A stretch of 58,446 bases of DNA from assembly GCF_001995215.1 (NCBI RefSeq), contig NZ_MUXN01000031.1, positions 1-58,446 on the forward strand, in the 5' to 3' direction. A model generated the notes under the pieces. It did not search any database. It saw only the letters and a list, made by a program, of their open reading frames with translations, and was not told the origin of the DNA. Both the position numbers and the translations under genes were made by a program. This DNA comes from Amycolatopsis azurea DSM 43854 (lineage in GTDB: Bacteria > Actinomycetota > Actinomycetes > Mycobacteriales > Pseudonocardiaceae). Each line of letters begins with the position of its first letter. Within the stretch, counting starts at the first letter, position 1. Of this stretch, positions 7,340-15,504 are shown in pieces.

Positions 7340-8845
7340 TCAGCGGCCTCGGAATCGCGCGGCCAGCGCGGCGATCGGCGATCGCCGGGTCCGGACCGGA
7401 AGCCTGCCGGAGGTGATGTCGTCCAGCAGGGTCGCCACGGTCTCCCGGGCGCAGGTGCGGTTCGCGCCGATCCCGCCGGAGGGGCCGCGTTTGATCCAGC
7501 CGACCACGTAGGCGCCGGTGCTTCCGTCGACGCGGCCGGCGGTGTTCGGGATCGTGCCGCGGTCGTCGTCGAACGGGAGGCCCGGCACGGGAACGCCGCG
7601 GTATCCGACCGCGCGCACGACCTGGCCGGTGGCGATCTCGGCCTGCCCGTCCGGGCCCGTGACACGCAGGCCGCGCACCTGTGTGTCCCCGATGATCCCG
7701 GTGGGCGCGGAGTGGAAACGCAGGACGATACGGCGTCCGTCCGCGGCCGGTGGCGCGGTCCAGTCGACGGTCTCGCGCCCTAGGTCGCGCAACAGTTTCG
7801 CCTTGCCGGTGCCCGCGTCGATCGCGGCCGTGGTGCGCGGGTCCGCGTCGTCGACGACGAGCGGCACGTCGGCGCGTCCGGCCAGCGCGAGCAGTTCCGG
7901 GGAGGTGTAGGCGGCGTCCTCCGGCCCGCGCCGGGCGAGCAACACGACCTCCCTGATCTTGCTGGTACGCAAACGTTCCAGCGCGTGCGGGGCGATCGTG
8001 GTCCCGGTCAGCGTGTCCGGGTCGGCGGTCAGGATCCGGGCCACGTCGAGGGCGACGTTGCCGGTGCCGATCAGCACGACACGTTCCGCGGACAGGTCCA
8101 CCGCGTCCGCGGGGACGTCCGGATGCCCGTTGTACCAGCCGACCACGGTGGTCGCGGCGACGCTGCCCGGCAGTTCTTCGCCGCCGAGACCGAGGCCTCG
8201 CGCGGACGAGGCGCCGACCGCGTACACGACGGCGTCATGACGCCCGGCCAGTTCGTCCACGGTGACGTCCCGGCCGACCTCGGTGCCCAGTCGCAGCCGC
8301 AGCCGCGGGTGCTCGTGAAGCCGCGAGAAGGTCTCGCCGATCCGTTTCGTGGCGGGGTGGTCCGGGGCGACGCCGAAGCGGACGAGCCCGCCCGCGACCG
8401 GCAGCCGGTCGATCAGGGTGACCCGCGCGTTCGTGTGCAGGAGCAGGTCCTCGACGGCGTACATCCCGGCCGGGCCGGTGCCGACGACGGCGATGTCCGG
8501 CGGCGCGAAGTCGCTCGGAATGGCCCTGTCGAACGTCGGCGGGCTCCAGCTGTGGAAGTTCGGCGCCGGGTCCGCCGAGGAGACGACCTCGCGATCCGCG
8601 AAGTACTCCGCGTTGATTCCCGCGTAGACCTGGAGCGGTCCGGTCAGCAGATCCGCCGGGAAGATCGCGTCCACCGGGCAGGCGTCCGCGCAGGCCCCGC
8701 AATCGATGCACGACGCCGGATCGACGTAGAGCATTTCGGTGGTGCCGAAATCGGGCTCGTCCGGTGTCGGATGGATGCAGTTGACCGGGCAGACCGACAC
8801 GCAAGTGGCGTCGCTGCAACAGGTCTGGGTGATCGCGAAGGCCAT
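7340..8845 (-). CDS. fprB: FprB-type ferredoxin fused to NADPH-dependent FAD oxidoreductase, 501 aa
   Basis: The N-terminus is a bacterial ferredoxin with two cysteine clusters (C10-x4-C15-x3-C19-x3-C23 and CIDCGACADACPVD), able to hold two Fe-S clusters. It is fused to an adrenodoxin-reductase-like flavoprotein with an FAD motif VVGTGPAGMYAVEDL (near residue 120) and an NADP motif VLIGTGNVALDVARIL (near 270). This layout matches mycobacterial FprB. The gene starts one base after the stop of the AurF-like oxygenase gene, so the two are co-translated. The obvious job is passing NADPH electrons to the diiron oxygenase. A strong terminator follows. Confidence 0.9.
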   Translation of the reverse strand: MAFAITQTCCSDATCVSVCPVNCIHPTPDEPDFGTTEMLYVDPASCIDCGACADACPVDAIFPADLLTGPLQVYAGINAEYFADREVVSSADPAPNFHSWSPPTFDRAIPSDFAPPDIAVVGTGPAGMYAVEDLLLHTNARVTLIDRLPVAGGLVRFGVAPDHPATKRIGETFSRLHEHPRLRLRLGTEVGRDVTVDELAGRHDAVVYAVGASSARGLGLGGEELPGSVAATTVVGWYNGHPDVPADAVDLSAERVVLIGTGNVALDVARILTADPDTLTGTTIAPHALERLRTSKIREVVLLARRGPEDAAYTSPELLALAGRADVPLVVDDADPRTTAAIDAGTGKAKLLRDLGRETVDWTAPPAADGRRIVLRFHSAPTGIIGDTQVRGLRVTGPDGQAEIATGQVVRAVGYRGVPVPGLPFDDDRGTIPNTAGRVDGSTGAYVVGWIKRGPSGGIGANRTCARETVATLLDDITSGRLPVRTRRSPIAALAARFRGR

Positions 8846-8846
8846 G

Positions 8847-9764
8847 TCAGATCAGGTTCGCCCGCTTGTAGAACACTAGGGCGGGCTTGGTGAGCAGACC
8901 GCACGAGCCGAGGAACTCCATCAGCCCGGCACAGCTGGAGCGCATCATCGACTTGTGGTGCTCGTTGGCCTTCGCCTCGCGCAACGCGCGCGCGGTGTCG
9001 AGCCCCGCGTTCTTGTAGACGTCGCGGTTGACCATGCTGCTGACGATGAAGTACGACGCGATCGCGATGACCAGCGCGTTGATCCGGCGGCGCACGGGGC
9101 CCGCGCCCTCCAGTTGCTCCTTGGTCTCTTCCCTGGCGAACTTCATGTGCCGGGACTCTTCGACCACGTGGATGTTGTTGATGGTGCGCACGAACGGGAC
9201 CACGCGCTCGTCGCGCATCCAGTCGCGCTGCATCACGTCGAGGACTTCTTCGGCGACGAGGATCGCCGCGTACGCCGCTTCACCAGTGGCGGTCGCCTTG
9301 AAGACCCGGCCGAGTTCGACGGCGAGCCTGCGCGGACGGTACGGAGGCGCGCCGAGCTTCTCCGCGCCGCGGGCGAACATGATCGAGTGACGGCATTCGT
9401 CGGCGATCTCGGTCAGCGCCCACTGGAAGGCCGGGTCGGTCGGGTCCTTGGCGTAGAAGTCGCGCAGCACCATCTGCTGCAGGATCATCTCGAACCAGAT
9501 TCCGGTGCTCGCGACCGAAGCGGCTTCCTGGCGCGTGAGCTCCTTCTGCTGCTCCGGGCTCATCTCGGCCCAGTAACTCGTGCCGTAGAGGGTGCTCCAC
9601 TCCGGGCTCGCGCCGTGGAAGTCCTTGTCCAGCGGCGTCTCCCAGTCCACCTCGGTGGCCGGGTCGTAGGACAGCATCGCGGACGAATCGAGCAGGCGCT
9701 GCGCGGTCTCGCGGCGACCGGCCTCGGCCGTCTCCGCGGTGCGCGGCACATCGGTGCTGGTCAT
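8847..9764 (-). CDS. aurF: AurF-like diiron N-oxygenase, 305 aa
   Basis: The protein matches the p-aminobenzoate N-oxygenase (AurF/CmlI) family, cytosolic non-haem diiron enzymes that oxidise arylamines to hydroxylamines or nitro groups. Metal-ligand motifs are visible: ADECRHSIMFARG (Glu and His) and VVEESRHMKFAREE (Glu and His), with further carboxylates in AEEVLDVMQRD. Many actinobacteria carry such genes outside antibiotic clusters, so the substrate is open. The ATG at 9764 has an ideal GGAGGT site. It forms an operon with the FprB-type reductase. A perfect palindrome at 9823-9839 lies between it and the divergent hydrolase gene. Confidence 0.88.
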   Translation of the reverse strand: MTSTDVPRTAETAEAGRRETAQRLLDSSAMLSYDPATEVDWETPLDKDFHGASPEWSTLYGTSYWAEMSPEQQKELTRQEAASVASTGIWFEMILQQMVLRDFYAKDPTDPAFQWALTEIADECRHSIMFARGAEKLGAPPYRPRRLAVELGRVFKATATGEAAYAAILVAEEVLDVMQRDWMRDERVVPFVRTINNIHVVEESRHMKFAREETKEQLEGAGPVRRRINALVIAIASYFIVSSMVNRDVYKNAGLDTARALREAKANEHHKSMMRSSCAGLMEFLGSCGLLTKPALVFYKRANLI

Positions 9765-9822
9765 ACGGACCTCCCTGACAACGTCGGCTGGGGTGTACGG
9801 TTTAAGCGTTACCGAGATTCAC

Positions 9823-9839
9823 TGTTACCCAAGGTAACA
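9823..9839. promoter_or_regulatory. Operator-like palindrome between the aurF-like gene and hydrolase gene
   Basis: TGTTACCCAAGGTAACA has 7-bp perfect arms around three bases. It lies 59 bases upstream of the aurF-like ATG and 55 bases upstream of the divergent hydrolase ATG. A further half-site GCGTTACCG is at 9807-9815. The form suits a TetR-type dimer controlling both directions. No regulator gene is adjacent. Confidence 0.6.
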
Positions 9840-9893
9840 CCTAAATGGCCGCCATGGCCACCCGCCCCGCCGATCAGCGAGGAGAACCGGACC

Positions 9894-10754
9894 ATGACGA
9901 GCCCCAGCCGCGTCGGCTCCTTCGACCACGACGGCCTCACCTTCGACGTACGCGACACCGGCCCGCTGGACGGCACCGTCGTCGTCCTGCTGCACGGATT
10001 CCCGCAGACGAGCACTTCGTGGGCGGAGACCGCCGCATTGCTCAACGAGCAGGGGTACCGCACGATCGCCCCCGACCAGCGCGGCTACTCGCCCCGTGCG
10101 CGGCCCAAGGGTCGCTTCGCCTACCGGTCGAGCCGTCTCGTGGGCGACACCGTCGCGCTCGTCGACGCGATCGGGACCGGACCGGTCCACCTGGTCGGAC
10201 ACGACTGGGGCGCCAACGTCGCGTGGGCGACCGCGGCCCGGCGGCCGGACCTGATCAGGTCCCTGACCAGCGTGTCGGTCCCCCACGCCGGGGCCTTCCT
10301 GCGCGCGATGCTGACCGGTGACCAGCTCATCCGGTCGTCCTACATGGCCTTCTTCCAGATCCCCTGGCTGCCCGAACGCGCCATGCGGTCCCGGCCGCGG
10401 GTCCTGGACCGGACACTCGCGAAAACCGGGATGACCCCGGAGCAGATCGGCCGGGTGCACCAGGAGATCCTGCGCGGCGGCGCGCTGACCGGTGGGCTGA
10501 ACTGGTACCGCGCGATGTTCCTGCAGCGCCCGACGGGCCTGAGCGGACGGGTTCCGGTCCCGACCACCCACGTCTGGAGTGACGGCGACACGGCCCTGTC
10601 CCGCCGGAGCGCCGAACTCGCCGGCCAGTACGTCGACGGCGAGTACCGGCTCGAGATCCTGACCGGCGTCAGTCACTGGGTTCCCGAAGAGGCGGCCGCG
10701 ACGCTGGCCGCCATCATCGACCGCACCGCCACGGCCGCGGGCTCCCCTGTCTGA
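9894..10754 (+). CDS. Alpha/beta hydrolase, epoxide hydrolase-like, 286 aa
   Basis: The fold and motifs fit soluble epoxide hydrolases. HGFPQT forms the oxyanion hole, VGHDWG supplies the nucleophilic Asp104, VWSDGDTAL an acid, and GVSHWVPEE the catalytic His near the C-terminus. An aspartate rather than serine nucleophile argues for epoxide hydrolase or dehalogenase chemistry over ester hydrolysis. The ATG at 9894 follows GAGGAGAAC. It is divergent from the N-oxygenase operon and shares its palindrome, which suggests co-regulation and perhaps detoxification of an oxidised aromatic. The substrate is unknown. Confidence 0.85.
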   Translation: MTSPSRVGSFDHDGLTFDVRDTGPLDGTVVVLLHGFPQTSTSWAETAALLNEQGYRTIAPDQRGYSPRARPKGRFAYRSSRLVGDTVALVDAIGTGPVHLVGHDWGANVAWATAARRPDLIRSLTSVSVPHAGAFLRAMLTGDQLIRSSYMAFFQIPWLPERAMRSRPRVLDRTLAKTGMTPEQIGRVHQEILRGGALTGGLNWYRAMFLQRPTGLSGRVPVPTTHVWSDGDTALSRRSAELAGQYVDGEYRLEILTGVSHWVPEEAAATLAAIIDRTATAAGSPV

Positions 10755-10936
10755 GGCAAGCGGTCGTGAGTGTTAAGTGTCGTTAGAGCCAAGGGTGTCT
10801 TAGGTACCTCCTGGCCTCTGGCTGCTGTTGTTGACAGGTCAGGTCCGGTCCGTGAAGGCCTCCTTCCTTGCGCTAAACGCAGTGAAGGGGGCCTTCATGT
10901 ACCGCAGGCAGGCCAGGCGGCGGTGAGCGGTGGGGC

Positions 10937-10994
10937 GAGTGGGTCGTGAGTGGTAAGTGACGTTAGAACGTCACTTACCACTCACGACCCACTC
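10937..10994. repeat. Perfect 58-bp palindrome containing GGTCGTGAGT in both arms
   Basis: The arms 10937-10964 and 10967-10994 are fully complementary around AG. Each arm contains the recurring 10-mer GGTCGTGAGT or its complement. It is one of several hairpins clustered after the epoxide-hydrolase gene. A perfect palindrome this long can extrude as a cruciform and is hard on replication, so its persistence is notable. Confidence 0.8.
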
Positions 10995-11023
10995 GGTCCC
11001 TGCCCTTGCCCGCCTGCTGTACA

Positions 11024-11068
11024 TGAAGGCCCCCTTTCCTCGGCTGAGCCGAGGGAAGGGGGCCTTCA
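11024..11068. repeat. Hairpin of the TGAAGGCCCCCTT family
   Basis: A 22-bp stem (11024-11045 with 11047-11068) has one mismatch and a single-base loop. A weaker relative is at 10853-10897. The outer sequence TGAAGGCC is shared with the GTGAAGGCCTCCTT hairpins at 280, 11122, 25897 and 55772, so the two groups look related. Confidence 0.7.
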
Positions 11069-11121
11069 CGCGTAACCGCTGTGGCTGCTGGTGCATGTGG
11101 GGCGAGAGTGGCGACCGCGAT

Positions 11122-11174
11122 TCCGTGAAGTACTCCTTGAGGGACCCAGAGTCCCTCAAGGAGGCCTTCACGGA
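11122..11174. repeat. Hairpin of the GTGAAGGCCTCCTTGAGGGAC family
   Basis: The right arm (11151-11174) is identical to the arms at 310-334 and 25927-25951. The left arm (11122-11145) has two changes (TA for GC). The loop CCAGA is conserved in all three. Conservation of loop plus arm indicates copies of one element and not independent terminators. Confidence 0.75.
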
Positions 11175-11232
11175 CCGGACCGATGATCGACGGCACGACC
11201 CACCCACCAGAGCGACCCGATCGAAAGGCGGC

Positions 11233-11285
11233 GTTGCGAAAGCCACTTTCGCAACCTTCAACGTTGCGAAAGTGGCTTTCGCAAC
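11233..11285. repeat. Hairpin of the GCGAAAGCCAC family
   Basis: A perfect 23-bp stem (11233-11255 with 11263-11285) has loop CTTCAAC. Relatives are at 182-228, 25799-25845 and 38151-38203, with a half-element at 38381-38400. The AAAGCCAC...GTGGCTTT core is also shared with the U-tract terminator at 7261-7304, so terminator stems may seed or derive from this family. Confidence 0.75.
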
Positions 11286-11337
11286 CTTCCGGCGGGCGTC
11301 CTCGGTGGACGCAAGTCGAGCGGGAGGAGCGGCACGG

Positions 11338-11350
11338 TAGGGAAATCCTT
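11338..11350 (-). promoter_or_regulatory. Candidate iac-box 1, upstream of the transporter gene
   Basis: Read on the minus strand this is AAGGATTTCCCTA, sharing AGGATTTCCC with sites at 16081-16095 and 17641-17655. It lies 125 bases upstream of the transporter start. See the finding on a shared operator for the auxin cluster. Confidence 0.55.
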
Positions 11351-11474
11351 CAGCCGGGCAACGGGTTCCTCCAATGGCCGCGGTCTCCGCGCGTTCCTAC
11401 GTTGAGACGAACTCACAGGCGTCGCCGGGGAGGGAGCAACGCCGACCGTCTCGTCACCGTTCAAGGAAGAGCGC

Positions 11475-12797
11475 ATGACAGCATCCACCGCTCCATCCAC
11501 GACCACCTCGACCCGGACCCGCAGGCTGGCGATCGGCGCGGGTGCCGGGACTTCGCTGGAGTTCTTCGACTTCTCGATCTACACCGTCGCCTCCGCGCTG
11601 GTCTTTCCCAAGGTCTTCTTCTCCGGCGGCACCGATCCCTGGTTCGCGTCGTTCATGAGCCTGATGACCTACACCATCGGCTACGTCGTCGCACCGCTCG
11701 GCGCGATCGTGATGGGGTGGGTCGGCGACCGGTACGGGCGACGGCGCGCCATGCTCATCACCTTCTATCTCATGGGCGCGGCCACTGTCCTCATGGGACT
11801 CTTGCCCGGCTATGCCGAAATCGGCGTGGCCGCGCCGTTGCTGCTCGTCCTGTTGCGACTGGTGCACGGTTTCTCGCGAGGCGGTGAACTGGGCGGGGCG
11901 TCGGTGCTCGCGGTGGAACACGCGCCACCGGCCCGGCGAGCGGCGTACGGCGCCTTCGTCGCGCTGGGTTCGCCGTTGGGCGCCCTGCTGGCGAATCTCG
12001 CCTTCGTGCTGATCTTCTATCTACCGCAAGGAATTGTCACCAGCTGGGGCTGGCGGATTCCCTTCATCGGCGGCGCGGTCGTGCTGGCGATCGGTGTCTG
12101 GGCGCGGCGTGCTCTTGAGGAATCGCCCGTGTTCCACGAACTCGCGGCCGACAAGCTGGACGAGCAGATCGTCAAGATGCCGATCTGGAACGTCATCCGC
12201 GACAGCTGGGGAAGGCTGCTGCTCGCGGCCGGGGCGAACACCGGGCTCAACGGGGTCATGTTCGTACTGGCCGGATTCATGCTCTCGTACGCCGCCGGTC
12301 CCGTTCCCCAAGGCCTCGGGCTGGACATCCAGGCCGCGCTGTGGTGCACGCTGCCGGCGCTCGCGCTCCACGCGGTGACGGTCGTGCTCGGCGCCCGGCT
12401 CTCCGACCGGCTGGGCCGCAAACCCGTGATGGTCGCGGCGGCCGTGGCGGTACTGGCGTACATGTTCGTGCTCTTCCCGATCGCGCGGATCGGCACGCTG
12501 ACCGCGTGGGCGCTCGCCATCGCCGGTGGTTTCGCCCTCACCGGATTCCTTTTCGGACCGCTGATCACTTGTCTGACGGAGCTGTTCACGCCCGAACAAC
12601 GTCAGTCCGGCGCCGGGCTGGCCTACCAGATCGGCGCGGTACTGGGCGGCGGTCTCGCGCCGTCGATGGCCAACCGGCTCATCGAATGGACCGGCACCGC
12701 GACGTCGGTCGGCTACTACCTCGCCGGCGGGATGGCGCTGACCGTCGTCTGCCTGCTGGCACTCCCCGAAACCGCACCAGTGAGGACCGGCCGATGA
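11475..12797 (+). CDS. MHS-family (MFS) transporter, probable indole-3-acetate/aromatic acid uptake, 440 aa
   Basis: This is a 12-helix major facilitator of the metabolite:H+ symporter (ShiA/KgtP) group, recognised by SLEFFDFSIYTVASALVF, the loop motif GWVGDRYGRRR and the second-half motif LGRKPVM. Such carriers import organic acids with protons. It overlaps the next gene (iacI-like) by four bases (ATGA), so it belongs to the auxin-catabolic cluster and plausibly imports indole-3-acetate. AGGAAG precedes the ATG. The candidate regulator box lies 125 bases upstream. Confidence 0.85.
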   Translation: MTASTAPSTTTSTRTRRLAIGAGAGTSLEFFDFSIYTVASALVFPKVFFSGGTDPWFASFMSLMTYTIGYVVAPLGAIVMGWVGDRYGRRRAMLITFYLMGAATVLMGLLPGYAEIGVAAPLLLVLLRLVHGFSRGGELGGASVLAVEHAPPARRAAYGAFVALGSPLGALLANLAFVLIFYLPQGIVTSWGWRIPFIGGAVVLAIGVWARRALEESPVFHELAADKLDEQIVKMPIWNVIRDSWGRLLLAAGANTGLNGVMFVLAGFMLSYAAGPVPQGLGLDIQAALWCTLPALALHAVTVVLGARLSDRLGRKPVMVAAAVAVLAYMFVLFPIARIGTLTAWALAIAGGFALTGFLFGPLITCLTELFTPEQRQSGAGLAYQIGAVLGGGLAPSMANRLIEWTGTATSVGYYLAGGMALTVVCLLALPETAPVRTGR

Positions 12798-13339
12798 ACG
12801 ACGAGATCACCGAACTGCGGCGCCGCGTCGAGACGTTGGAGGCCGAGGCCGCGATCCGGCGGCTCCAGGCACGCTACATGTTCCTCTGCGACACCCCGTG
12901 CCCGGAATTCGGCGTCACCGACGACGAGCACCGCATCGACCTGATCCTCGACCTCTACGCCGAGGACGCGGTCTGGGAAGGCGTCGGCGAGCACTACGAC
13001 GGCCAGTTCGGCCGTGCGGTGGGCAAGGCCGCGATCCGGGCGCATTTCGAGCGGTTCTGGAGTCAGAAGCTGGTCCTCAACGCCCATTACCTGACCTCGG
13101 AACAGATCCACGTCGACGGCGAGAAGGCCGAGGGGCAATGGATCCACGTCCAGCCGTGGCTCTACGCCGACGGCACCGGGCTTCTGCGGTCCAGCAGGCT
13201 CAACAACGCCTTCAGGCGCCACGAGGACGGCTGGCTCCTCACCCGCACGCGGACCGAGAACGTCTTCATCGCCCCGTTGCCTTCGGGTTTCGCGTCGGAC
13301 TTCCCGGCGGCGTCGGTGCTGATGGCGCCTACACGCTGA
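12794..13339 (+). CDS. iacI: IacI-like SnoaL/NTF2-fold protein, 181 aa
   Basis: An NTF2/SnoaL-like cone fold is suggested by the pattern EAEAAIRRLQARYMFLCD, DLYAEDAVWEG, GRAVGKAAIRAHFERFW and DGWLLTRTRTENVF. IacI of pseudomonad auxin clusters is of this type and its exact step is not settled. The start ATG overlaps the transporter stop. The 3' end overlaps the convergent regulator gene by 11 bases (13329-13339). The iac symbol rests on the whole neighbourhood and not on this sequence alone. Confidence 0.75.
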   Translation: MNDEITELRRRVETLEAEAAIRRLQARYMFLCDTPCPEFGVTDDEHRIDLILDLYAEDAVWEGVGEHYDGQFGRAVGKAAIRAHFERFWSQKLVLNAHYLTSEQIHVDGEKAEGQWIHVQPWLYADGTGLLRSSRLNNAFRRHEDGWLLTRTRTENVFIAPLPSGFASDFPAASVLMAPTR

Positions 13340-13970
13340 CCTGATGCTGGAGGACGTCGCGGACCAGGGTGCCGAGGCTGTCGGACTCGGTCTTGGCCTT
13401 GATCCGGGCGCGGTGCACGTCCACGGTTTTCACGCTGGTGCCCAGCCGGCGCGCGATCAGCTGGCTGGGCAGTCCGTCGATCACCAGCCTGAGCACCTCC
13501 CGCTCGCGTGGGGTCAGCGTCGCGATCCGTTCGCCGACGGCCTTGCGGCGTGCGGCCACCGCGAAGCGTTCCGTCGCGATCACCAGCTGTGCCTGGACGA
13601 CCTCCAGCATCCGCTGCGGTTCGTACGGTTTCTCCAGGAAGTCGACCGCGCCCTGCCGGAGTGCCCGCACCGACATCGGGATGTCGCCGTGCGCGGAGCA
13701 GAAGATCACCGGGGCCGGGAATTCGCGGGCGACGAGCTTCTCCTGGAGTTGCAACCCGCTGAGCCCCGGCATCCGGACGTCGACGATCAGAACGCTCGGC
13801 TCGTCGGGGTCGAACTCCTCCAGGAACGTCGGCCCGTCCGGGTAGACGAGCGCCTGGATGCCGACGCTTTCCAGCAGGAACACCAGGGATTGGCGGATGG
13901 CCTCGTCGTCGTCGACGATGTAGACCACCGGCGACGGTTCGCCTCCGGACGCGGAATCACCGGCACTCAC
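13329..13970 (-). CDS. FixJ/NarL-type response regulator of the auxin cluster, 213 aa
   Basis: A receiver domain (VVYIVDDDEAIRQSLVFLL, acceptor Asp64 in LIVDVRMPG, Lys in FLEKPYEP) is followed by a LuxR helix-turn-helix (LTPREREVLRLVIDGLPSQLIARRL, about residues 145-205). The FLEKPYE signature is typical of the FixJ/TodT/StyR branch, and not of NarL, so the likely partner is the PAS-PAS kinase at 16091-17602. Some published iac clusters use such a two-component pair (IacS/IacR2) in place of the MarR-type IacR. GTG 13970 overlaps the amidase stop (GTGA), so it is the last gene of an iacG-x-iacH-regulator unit. Confidence 0.85.
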   Translation of the reverse strand: MSAGDSASGGEPSPVVYIVDDDEAIRQSLVFLLESVGIQALVYPDGPTFLEEFDPDEPSVLIVDVRMPGLSGLQLQEKLVAREFPAPVIFCSAHGDIPMSVRALRQGAVDFLEKPYEPQRMLEVVQAQLVIATERFAVAARRKAVGERIATLTPREREVLRLVIDGLPSQLIARRLGTSVKTVDVHRARIKAKTESDSLGTLVRDVLQHQVSV

Positions 13971-15223
13971 GGGAGGCTCCGTTCCACCCAGCAGGCGTGT
14001 CCGAGCAGGTCGGTTTCCCCGCCGCGCCTTCCGACGACCTGTAGACCGAGCGGCAAACCCGCCGGGTCGGTGAATCCGGGCAGCGCGATCGCGGGCAGGC
14101 CGAGTGCCTGCCAACCCCGGCTCAGGGCCGGGTCCCCGGTCGTGTCGAGTCCTCGCGGCGCGGCGCCGGGCGCGGCCGGGCCGAGCACGAGGTCGTAGGA
14201 GCCGAGGAGTTCCGCGACCCGGGCGGCACCACGGGCGATGGTGGCGCGTGCGGCGCCGTACTCGGCGTCCGAGGTGGCGGCACCGGTCCGGAGCAGGCGC
14301 GCCAAGGGGACGCTCAACCGTTCGGCCACGGCGAGTTCGGCGGCCCTTTCCCGGGCCGCTTCGTAGGCCATCACCACCGGATGCGCGGCGGTGACTTCGG
14401 CCATCAGCCGTTCGTCGGGGAACGGCTCGACCGTCGCCCCGGCTTCCCTCACGAGCTTCGCCGCCTGTGTGACGGCGTCCCGCATCGGCGCTTCGACGAC
14501 GTCGAGCGCGTCGGCGGCCCACACCAGAATTCGCGGCGGCCGACGATCGCCATCCGTCCCGACGTCGGGTTCGGCGGTCAGCGCCGACCACGCGAGCGCG
14601 AGATCGGCGGCCGAGGCCGCGAACACGCCGTGGCTGTCCAGCGAGGGGCTCAGCCCGGTCACGCCGGTGACCGGGTACCGGCCGTGGCTCATGACCAGCG
14701 AGGCGACCCCGCAGAACGACGCCGGCCTGGTGACCGATCCGGCGGTCTGCGAACCCAGCGCCAGCGGAGCCTGCCCGGACGCGACCGCGGCGGCCGAGCC
14801 GCTCGACGAGCCGCCCGGGGTGTGACCGGGGGCCGCAGGATTGCGGGTCGGGCCGGGGGCGAAGAACGCGAACTCGGTGCTGACCGTCTTGCCGAGCGGC
14901 ACCGCGCCCGCCGTGCGCCACGCGGTCAGGATCGCCGCGTCCGTGTCCGCCGGAGCGGCCTCGGCACGCAGCTCCGAACCGCAGCGGGTGGGCAGGCCCG
15001 CCAGGTCGATGATGTCCTTGACCCCGAGCGGTACGCCGCCGAGTGGCCCGGTGGAGTCCGGCGACAGGTCGTCGAGCGGTGCCTGCTCGACCCAAGCGTG
15101 CAGCTCCGGCTCGGTCTCAGAGATCCGGGCCAGCGCGCGTCGCGCCGCCGCCTCGGGCGTCGTACGCCCCTGCCGTAGCTCTCCGACGAGTTCACGCAAC
15201 GGCCACGGGCGTGTGAGCTTCAC
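13967..15223 (-). CDS. iacH: IacH-like amidase, 418 aa
   Basis: This is an amidase-signature enzyme. The Ser-cisSer-Lys triad is visible as Lys in LGVKDIIDLAG, Ser in the GGSSSGSAAAV segment, and Ser in GSQTAGSVTRPASFCG. IacH of auxin-degrading pseudomonads belongs to this family; its substrate in the pathway has not been firmly defined. The GTG at 15223 overlaps the preceding 89-aa gene (GTGA). A much longer open frame to 15457 is a high-GC artefact. Neighbours on both sides are auxin-cluster genes, which supports the symbol. Confidence 0.78.
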   Translation of the reverse strand: MKLTRPWPLRELVGELRQGRTTPEAAARRALARISETEPELHAWVEQAPLDDLSPDSTGPLGGVPLGVKDIIDLAGLPTRCGSELRAEAAPADTDAAILTAWRTAGAVPLGKTVSTEFAFFAPGPTRNPAAPGHTPGGSSSGSAAAVASGQAPLALGSQTAGSVTRPASFCGVASLVMSHGRYPVTGVTGLSPSLDSHGVFAASAADLALAWSALTAEPDVGTDGDRRPPRILVWAADALDVVEAPMRDAVTQAAKLVREAGATVEPFPDERLMAEVTAAHPVVMAYEAARERAAELAVAERLSVPLARLLRTGAATSDAEYGAARATIARGAARVAELLGSYDLVLGPAAPGAAPRGLDTTGDPALSRGWQALGLPAIALPGFTDPAGLPLGLQVVGRRGGETDLLGHACWVERSLP

Positions 15224-15489
15224 TCTTCCTCCCAAGCGGCATCCGCTTCCCAATAGTCCACACCGCCCGCGCTCACCGCGTGCCGCCACTCCGAGGTACG
15301 CCTCAGCCGGGGTTCGACCCGCGCCGTCACCTCGTCGGCGGCGTCGGGACCGTCCGCCGGGACCTGCCAGTGGACCCAGTTCAGCTCGCGTCCCTCGGCG
15401 TCGTGCACGAACAGATCCACATGGCGCCAGCCGTATCCGTGGGTATCGTTGTAACACATCAGCGTGGTGCGCTCGCCCTGCTCGTTCAT
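15220..15489 (-). CDS. Small protein of unknown function inside the auxin cluster, 89 aa
   Basis: The protein is acidic and rich in Trp and Tyr (YNDTHGYGWRHVDLF, ELNWVHWQVP, WEADAAWEEE) with no signal or membrane segment. It starts 16 bases after the flavin-reductase stop and overlaps iacH by four bases, so it is translated between them. I do not recognise it from the classical iacABCDEFGHI set. It could be a small accessory subunit or a lineage-specific addition. Confidence 0.65.
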   Translation of the reverse strand: MNEQGERTTLMCYNDTHGYGWRHVDLFVHDAEGRELNWVHWQVPADGPDAADEVTARVEPRLRRTSEWRHAVSAGGVDYWEADAAWEEE

Positions 15490-15504
15490 CCGCGTCCCCG
15501 TCGC

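Larger units (their letters stand above)
10755..11474. other. 720-bp gap packed with five hairpins, upstream of the transporter gene
   Basis: There is no supported gene. In order I see GGTCGTGAGT at 10762, an imperfect hairpin at 10853-10897, a 28-bp perfect stem with two-base loop (10937-10994), a 22-bp stem (11024-11068), a 24-bp stem (11122-11174), a 23-bp perfect stem (11233-11285), and the candidate iac-box at 11338-11350. Small open frames across the palindromes are mirror images of each other and not genes. The rightmost 125 bases must contain the transporter promoter. Confidence 0.75.

Noticed and set aside
10755..11474. CRISPR array
   Set aside because: The repeated units are self-complementary hairpins of different families, not direct repeats with unique spacers, and no cas genes are present.
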